38,343 nt of DNA from JANOXC01 sp031418215 (GTDB lineage: Bacteria > Bacteroidota > Bacteroidia > AKYH767-A > OLB10). A program made the position numbers and the translations under genes. The notes beneath the pieces were generated by a model. The model saw only the letters and a list, made by a program, of their open reading frames with translations. It searched no databases and was not told the origin of the DNA. Of this stretch, positions 33,600 to 38,343 are shown piece after piece (within the stretch, counting starts at the first letter, position 1; the number at the start of each line of letters is the position of its first letter). Where the stretch lies: assembly GCA_031418215.1 (NCBI GenBank), contig JANOXC010000203.1:1-38343 (forward strand), read 5' to 3'.

Positions 33600-34154
33600 A
33601 TGTTAAGGACGTTTTGTTTAGTAGCTGTTATGTCCTGTCTGGCATCATTTAATGCTGGTTCCAACTCAAATTATTTTTTTGTCAGCCAGTCTTCCATTAG
33701 ATTTCGTTCCGAGGCAGCATTGGAAATCATATCTGCTGAATCCGATAAAATGCAAGGTTTGGTAGACATCAGTAAAAAGACTTTTGCCTTTTCTGTTTTG
33801 AATACTTCATTCACCGGCTTTAACAGTGCCCTTCAACGAGAGCATTTTAATGAAAATTACCTTGAATCGGAAAAATATCCTGTTACTGTTTTTAAAGGGA
33901 AGATCATTGAGGATATTGATTTTACAAAAACAGGGACTTATGATGTTCGCGCAAAAGGGACATTGTTGTTGCATGGCATTAGTCAGGAAAGGATCATTAA
34001 GAGCAAAATAATTGTGAAAGAGGGTTCGTTGGAGATTGAGTCACATTTTTTAGTACTGTTAAATGATCACAATATCAGAGTTCCAAAAGTGGTACATGAA
34101 AAGGTTGCAGAGGAAATTTCTATAGAATTAAAATTGAAGCTGGAAAGAAAATAA
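33600..34154 (+). CDS. Secreted YceI-family protein
   Basis: This protein of about 184 residues has a signal peptide MLRTFCLVAVMSCLASFNAG and a YceI-type barrel: FVSQSSIRFRSEAALEIISA, DISKKTFAFSVLNTSFTGF, EKYPVTVFKGKIIEDIDFTK and TYDVRAKGTLLLHGISQERI. YceI proteins bind polyisoprenoid lipids in the periplasm. The start was set at 33600 from the signal peptide and the promoter at 33562; the 33576 ATG would add eight residues. The kinase gene follows 15 bases later, so the two are cotranscribed. Confidence 0.75.
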   Translation: MLRTFCLVAVMSCLASFNAGSNSNYFFVSQSSIRFRSEAALEIISAESDKMQGLVDISKKTFAFSVLNTSFTGFNSALQREHFNENYLESEKYPVTVFKGKIIEDIDFTKTGTYDVRAKGTLLLHGISQERIIKSKIIVKEGSLEIESHFLVLLNDHNIRVPKVVHEKVAEEISIELKLKLERK

Positions 34155-34169
34155 AGGAAGCAGTAATTT

Positions 34170-37076
34170 ATGAAAAGGAAGATGCCTGTTTTGATTTTAT
34201 TGTTCTTTTGTTTTTGTCAGAAATATATATATGCTCAAACACCTTTTTTTAAACAAACTTTCATTGCTCGCGAGAATGGTAGTCTTGGAGTAAATACCAT
34301 GATTATTGATAAAGATCGTTTTTTATGGATAGGAACACAGGAAGGTCTTTACAAATACAACGGTAGAAGCTCAAGTATTTATTTTTTAAATAAAAAAAAT
34401 ATCAGTCAGGATGTGTCTGCTGTTTTTGAAGACAGCCACGGAGAAATATGGGCTGGCTTTCGTTTCGGAGATATTGCCATATTGAAGGACAGTATTTTAA
34501 AGCCAGCGCCATTAAAAGGCTTATTACCCACTAAAGCCATTACAGCAATTACAGAGGACCATCTTGGACGGATTTGGTTAACCACTGCCGGCGATGGTGT
34601 GTTTTACATTTATCACAATACTTTATTTAGAATCAGCAGTGAAAACGGCCTTACGGATGATTACACATATGCTATTGCAGAAGATCGTTTTGGTCGAATG
34701 TGGATAGGCACTGATCAGGGTATTTCAATTTGCGCTGTTGATTCCAATGGTGTTAAGATTATTAAAATCAATGCAGAGAAAGGAATACCCGATGAAATTG
34801 CAAGGGATATCAAGGCTGATATGAATGGCAATATGTGGATTGGCCTGCAGGAAAAAGGGGTTTGCATCATCAATAGCTCAACACTTCAAATCACAATACC
34901 TGAATGGAGCACTAACTGGGAAAAGGGTCAGGTGAATGAACTGATATTAAATGAAAAGGAAATTTGGATTGCAACAGATGATGAAGGATTGTTTACTGGT
35001 CTTTATCACACAGAAAATGAACTCCATAATTATAAATCTTTTGATGATTTGAAATTCCCCGAGATTAAAAAAATGTTGGTTGATGCGGAAAATAATTTAT
35101 GGCTGGGAAATAAAAGCGGATTAATTCAATCACATGGAAATTGGATGATGTTTTTGAATGAAATAAACAACCAAAAACTCAACTTTGTACATGCAGTATT
35201 TATTGATGCAGAGAACAATCTTTATTTTACTCCTGATCAGGGACTGATAAAAATTCCCATTTACAAGAAAGATTTTAAACTCAAGAAATATACCATCACA
35301 CCGGCAAAGGATCTTTGCGATATTGTAAGTATGTATGAAGATGAATGCGGGTACATTTGGATTGGCACGATGGGTATGGGGCTTTATCGTTTGAATACAA
35401 CAACAGGAGTTCAGCAAAAAATAGCATCCGCTGATCTCGACAAGGCCAGTATACTTTCCATTGCCGGCAACAATAATGAATTATGGCTGGCTACACTTGG
35501 AGGTGTAGTGAGATGTATCCTGCCTGACGATTGCAATACTGACAAGATTGAAATCCAAATTAGAAAATTGGACAGTGTTCCGGAACTGGGCAATTATTAT
35601 ATATATACTGTTTTTGTCGATTCTAAGGACAGGGTTTGGTTTGGTACCGATAAGAAGGGGATTACCTGTTATGATAAAAATAAATATCACAATTTTAATA
35701 CTGATAATGGCCTGCTTTCAAATTCCGTTTATTCAATTACTGAAGACCTTAACGGCAATATTTGGTTTAGTGAAGCCGGCGAGGGTATTTGTAAATTTAA
35801 CGGTAAAACTTTTCATAATTATGGCAGTAAAGACGGGTTAAGGGAGATGACCGTTACTTCCATCAGGGCAATTGGTGCTGATAGAATTATGCTCGTTCAC
35901 AAAAGGGGTATTGACATCCTGCATACACAAAGTGGTAAAATAGATTATTATGGCGTCAAAAATAATTTAGCCGATGTGAATCCGGATTTAAATGTCATTG
36001 CTTTTGATCATGGAGGAAAAATATGGGTGGGTACGGAGAAAGGGTTAGTGATCTTTAATCCTGCCTTAAATTCTAATCCTGCAGGACCTAAAACAGTTTT
36101 GCAAAGAGTATCATTGTTTGATCAGAAGAAAAATTTTATTTCACAAAAGGAGTTTAATTACAATCAGAATTACATAGCTTTTGATTTTGCTGGTATATGG
36201 TTTACGGATCCGGGAAGGATCCAATACCAATATATGCTCGATGGGTATAATAAGGAGTGGATCAACACCGCCGATAATCATATTATTTATCCTAACCTAC
36301 CACCTGGAAATTATGTGTTCAAAGTCAGGACATCCTTAAGCAGGAGCTTTACCATTGCTGACGAAACAACTTATTCATTTGTGATTAAAAAACCGTTTTG
36401 GACGGAAACCTGGTTTAGGGCGATGGTCTTGTTATTGCTTTTTGCAGGTGGAGGATTATATATCAGCGCCCATGACCAACGCCTGAAAAGAATGGAAGCA
36501 TTGAAGAAAGAAAGCATTGAATATAGGTTTGAAACATTAAAAAGCCAGGTCAATCCACATTTCTTGTTTAATAGTTTTAACACCTTGATCAGTATCATTG
36601 AAAAGGATCAGCATATAGCAGTTGAATATGTTGAAAAATTATCCGATTACTTCCGCAACATGATTCAGCACCGTGATAAAGAAACCATAATTCTGGAGGA
36701 CGAAATAGAAATGGTAAGCACCTATTACTACTTGCAAAAAAAACGATTCGGCAATTACCTGGAGTTGGATGTAAGGTTGTCGAAAGAGGTGCTAAAGCTT
36801 TATAAAGTACCACCCTTATCTTTACAACTGCTGATTGAAAATGCAGTAAAGCATAACATGATATCCAGAGAAACACCACTTAAAGTTGAAATATTTCAAT
36901 CGGCTGACGAAACGATAACCGTAAGAAATAATATCAATGTGAAGTTAAATAAAGAAGTTTCAACAGGTATTGGTTTGATGAATATTACCAACCGATATAA
37001 AATTCTCTCGAAAGGACAGGTACTAATATTCAGCGACCTCAATTCTTTCTCTGTTACCGTTCCATTAATAAAATAA
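34170..37076 (+). CDS. Two-component regulator propeller histidine kinase (LytS type)
   Basis: This 968-residue inner-membrane sensor has a signal peptide (residues 1-22) and about 13 reg_prop repeats forming two periplasmic propellers (examples RFLWIGTQEGLYKYNG, RMWIGTDQGISI, YIWIGTMGMGLYRL, RVWFGTDKKGITCY, KIWVGTEKGLVIF). A Y_Y_Y domain follows (about 660-740, LDGYNKEWINT...LPPGNYVFKV), then one TM helix near 748-767 and a LytS-type kinase with His797 in QVNPHFLFNSFN. LIENAVKHN and GIGLMNITNRY are the ATP-binding boxes. It probably senses an envelope or polysaccharide signal, unknown here. A weak AGGAAG precedes the ATG. The response regulator gene follows 20 bases after the stop. Confidence 0.9.
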   Translation: MKRKMPVLILLFFCFCQKYIYAQTPFFKQTFIARENGSLGVNTMIIDKDRFLWIGTQEGLYKYNGRSSSIYFLNKKNISQDVSAVFEDSHGEIWAGFRFGDIAILKDSILKPAPLKGLLPTKAITAITEDHLGRIWLTTAGDGVFYIYHNTLFRISSENGLTDDYTYAIAEDRFGRMWIGTDQGISICAVDSNGVKIIKINAEKGIPDEIARDIKADMNGNMWIGLQEKGVCIINSSTLQITIPEWSTNWEKGQVNELILNEKEIWIATDDEGLFTGLYHTENELHNYKSFDDLKFPEIKKMLVDAENNLWLGNKSGLIQSHGNWMMFLNEINNQKLNFVHAVFIDAENNLYFTPDQGLIKIPIYKKDFKLKKYTITPAKDLCDIVSMYEDECGYIWIGTMGMGLYRLNTTTGVQQKIASADLDKASILSIAGNNNELWLATLGGVVRCILPDDCNTDKIEIQIRKLDSVPELGNYYIYTVFVDSKDRVWFGTDKKGITCYDKNKYHNFNTDNGLLSNSVYSITEDLNGNIWFSEAGEGICKFNGKTFHNYGSKDGLREMTVTSIRAIGADRIMLVHKRGIDILHTQSGKIDYYGVKNNLADVNPDLNVIAFDHGGKIWVGTEKGLVIFNPALNSNPAGPKTVLQRVSLFDQKKNFISQKEFNYNQNYIAFDFAGIWFTDPGRIQYQYMLDGYNKEWINTADNHIIYPNLPPGNYVFKVRTSLSRSFTIADETTYSFVIKKPFWTETWFRAMVLLLLFAGGGLYISAHDQRLKRMEALKKESIEYRFETLKSQVNPHFLFNSFNTLISIIEKDQHIAVEYVEKLSDYFRNMIQHRDKETIILEDEIEMVSTYYYLQKKRFGNYLELDVRLSKEVLKLYKVPPLSLQLLIENAVKHNMISRETPLKVEIFQSADETITVRNNINVKLNKEVSTGIGLMNITNRYKILSKGQVLIFSDLNSFSVTVPLIK

Positions 37077-37096
37077 TAGTTTTAATAATTTAAAAT

Positions 37097-37864
37097 ATGA
37101 GAATATTAATAATTGAAGATGAAGAACCTGCAGCAGAAAGGTTGACCAATATCATTCGTGAGATCGATTCTTCGGCTGAAATAATTGATAGTATTGCATC
37201 AGTTAAATCAGCCGTCAGGTGGTTTAAAGAAAACGCAATGCCCGACCTGCTGGTAACTGATATTAACCTGGCTGATGGCTCAAGCTTTGAAATTTTCAAA
37301 GAAATTAAGGTTACATGTCCTGTAATATTTACCACGGCTTATGATCAATATGCTATTGAAGCATTTAAGGTTAACAGTATTGATTATATATTGAAACCGG
37401 TAAAAAAAGAAGAGCTGAAAATTGCATTCGACAAGTTCCGGAATTTGCAAGTGAACAGTCTACCGGATATTAACACCATGATCTCAAAACTCATGAGTGG
37501 TAAAAAAGAATATCAAAAAAGGATTATCATCCGTTACGGCGATAATATAAAGCTTGTTGAAGTAAAGGACGTGGCTTATTTTTATACGGAAGACAAGATT
37601 AATTATTTGTGCACTTTCAGTAATACTCGTTACCCAATAGATTTTAACCTCGATGAGGTAGAACACTTGGTTGACCCACAAGAATTTTTCAGAATCAACA
37701 GGCAGTTTATTGTAAATATTATTTCTATTGAAAAGATGCTTGCCTGGAGCAAATCAAGGGTGAAGTTAATGCTGAAACCTGTCTGTGAGATCGAAACCAT
37801 TGTAAGTACAGAAAGATCACCGCTTTTTAAAGAGTGGTTGACTGGCACAAAAAGTATGGATTAA
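37097..37864 (+). CDS. LytTR-family response regulator
   Basis: This 255-residue regulator has a receiver domain (residues 1-120) with IIEDEEPAAERL, phospho-acceptor D55 in LVTDINLADGSS, TTAYDQYAIEAF and ILKPVKKEEL. A LytTR DNA-binding domain (145-250) follows, with KRIIIRYGDNIKLVEVKDVA, CTFSNTRYPIDFNLDEVEHL and FFRINRQFIVNIISIEKM. It is the partner of the adjacent kinase. Target promoters cannot be read, but the YceI gene in the same operon is a likely member of the regulon. Confidence 0.9.
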   Translation: MRILIIEDEEPAAERLTNIIREIDSSAEIIDSIASVKSAVRWFKENAMPDLLVTDINLADGSSFEIFKEIKVTCPVIFTTAYDQYAIEAFKVNSIDYILKPVKKEELKIAFDKFRNLQVNSLPDINTMISKLMSGKKEYQKRIIIRYGDNIKLVEVKDVAYFYTEDKINYLCTFSNTRYPIDFNLDEVEHLVDPQEFFRINRQFIVNIISIEKMLAWSKSRVKLMLKPVCEIETIVSTERSPLFKEWLTGTKSMD

Positions 37865-38221
37865 TTTCCGCAGATCTTTCCAACAAAAAATGCCGACAAA
37901 ATTTTCAAAGGTCAGGATGACTTTATTTAGGTGGAATCGGCTATTTTACATAATGTAATAATCCCGCATTAGAAGGTAACGCCGGATTTAACCCCACTCA
38001 TATCACTCTTATTCCCGTTCAGTAAGTTTCCTATTGATTTCGCATACTTAGAGCGTAATTTTGCGTTATGTTATTTGTTATGGAAACTCCATTAGTGATC
38101 GAAGTAGGTGTATTAGACGTAATTGAAATTTTCTGGATGGTAATGCAACCTCAACTTCTGCCGCTGTCATAGGAATAGTGTACAAAAAAATAGCTTGACG
38201 TGTACAAATTAATTGATATTA
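37865..38221. other. Non-coding gap
   Basis: This 357-base gap after the response regulator shows no supported gene. A 34-codon frame from ATG 38068 (MLFVMETPLVIEVG...) lacks any recognisable feature and is not called. No strong terminator hairpin is evident. Confidence 0.5.
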
Positions 38222-38343
38222 ATGAAAAAGGGACTATTATATATATCCATTTTGTTTGCCTCCGGCTGCTATTATGATGTGGCAGAAAATCTTTACCCAA
38301 ATAGCGGCAACAATAATTGTGATACAAGCCCTGATGTTTACAA
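38222..38343 (+). CDS. Lipoprotein, 5' end only
   Basis: ATG 38222 opens a frame running off the window edge: MKKGLLYISILFASGCYYDV, then AENLYPNSGNNNCDTSPDVY. The signal peptide and lipobox FASGC are clear, so it is a lipoprotein. The C-Y-Y-D-V/E-x-L-Y-P-N ... C-D-T start resembles Bacteroidota lipoproteins that go on to a CxxCH heme-binding domain, but that domain lies beyond the window, so the function is inferred. Confidence 0.6.
   Translation, partial: MKKGLLYISILFASGCYYDVAENLYPNSGNNNCDTSPDVY

Noticed and set aside
38068..38172. 34-codon frame starting MLFVMETPLVIEVG
   Set aside because: No signal, domain, ribosome site or conserved context; probably chance.
10261..38250. Recurrent TATATATA runs in gaps and genes
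   Set aside because: They occur in both coding and non-coding DNA at this AT content; only those forming TAnnTTTG close upstream of a start were kept.
1..38343. CRISPR array, tRNA, rRNA, transposase or phage genes
   Set aside because: None was seen: no regularly spaced short repeats, cloverleaf-type segments or transposase/integrase motifs in the translated frames.

Overview
The window reads as chromosome from a Bacteroidota bacterium, probably from the Chitinophagales/Sphingobacteriales side. Four open reading frames end in type IX secretion (T9SS) sorting domains. There are many Sec-signal lipoproteins and beta-barrels, delta-60 and reg_prop propellers, a LytS/LytTR pair with a periplasmic propeller, AT-rich intergenic DNA with few Shine-Dalgarno sites, and several TAnnTTTG-type -7 promoter elements. 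No rRNA, tRNA, CRISPR array, transposase or integrase was found.

Layout. (1) 1-4420: small co-directional genes (DUF4386 end, two VOC proteins, a KOW protein, a GNAT and an arsenic operon) separated by 110-190 nt imperfect inverted repeats. Their outer ends resemble GCTAA...GTTAGC and their arms are shared between sites in a mosaic way, like integron attC sites or gene cassettes. (2) 4536-16878: mostly secreted or envelope proteins (YceI-like, an 1105-aa BNR/Vps10-type propeller, a truncated SBBP protein, a DUF4440 lipoprotein, a delta-60 T9SS protein, a lipoprotein RidA), plus VOC, AhpD-like, DUF6064 and AraC genes. The AraC gene is followed by a two-copy direct repeat that looks like its operator. 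(3) 17026-22868, minus strand: a barrel/lipoprotein pair, a large SGNH esterase with Ig-like modules and a T9SS tail, and a membrane-anchored SGNH protein. (4) 23178-27235: a compact biosynthetic locus in which UbiA prenyltransferase diverges from type III polyketide synthase, methyltransferase and FAD oxidoreductase. (5) 27321-29657: an orphan T9SS tail and two tandem paralogous T9SS proteins with near-identical 3' ends. (6) 29752-33457, minus strand: cysC-cysD-cysN-cysQ, a sulfate activation and PAP recycling operon. (7) 33600-37864: YceI, a propeller histidine kinase and a LytTR response regulator as one operon. (8) A lipoprotein start runs off the right edge.

How the parts work together. 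The ars cassette contains a regulator, a thiol-dependent arsenate reductase, a Cys-tailed DUF6428 protein, a small membrane protein and a phosphinothricin-acetyltransferase-like GNAT, but no arsenite efflux pump in view. The polyketide locus has the enzyme set expected for a methylated, oxidised and possibly prenylated phenolic or quinone lipid. The cys operon supplies PAPS and removes PAP, with no sulfite-forming genes beside it. The most notable items are the cassette/attC-like region, the polyketide-UbiA locus, the AraC direct-repeat operator with a second partial match about 7 kb away, and the homogenised T9SS tails.
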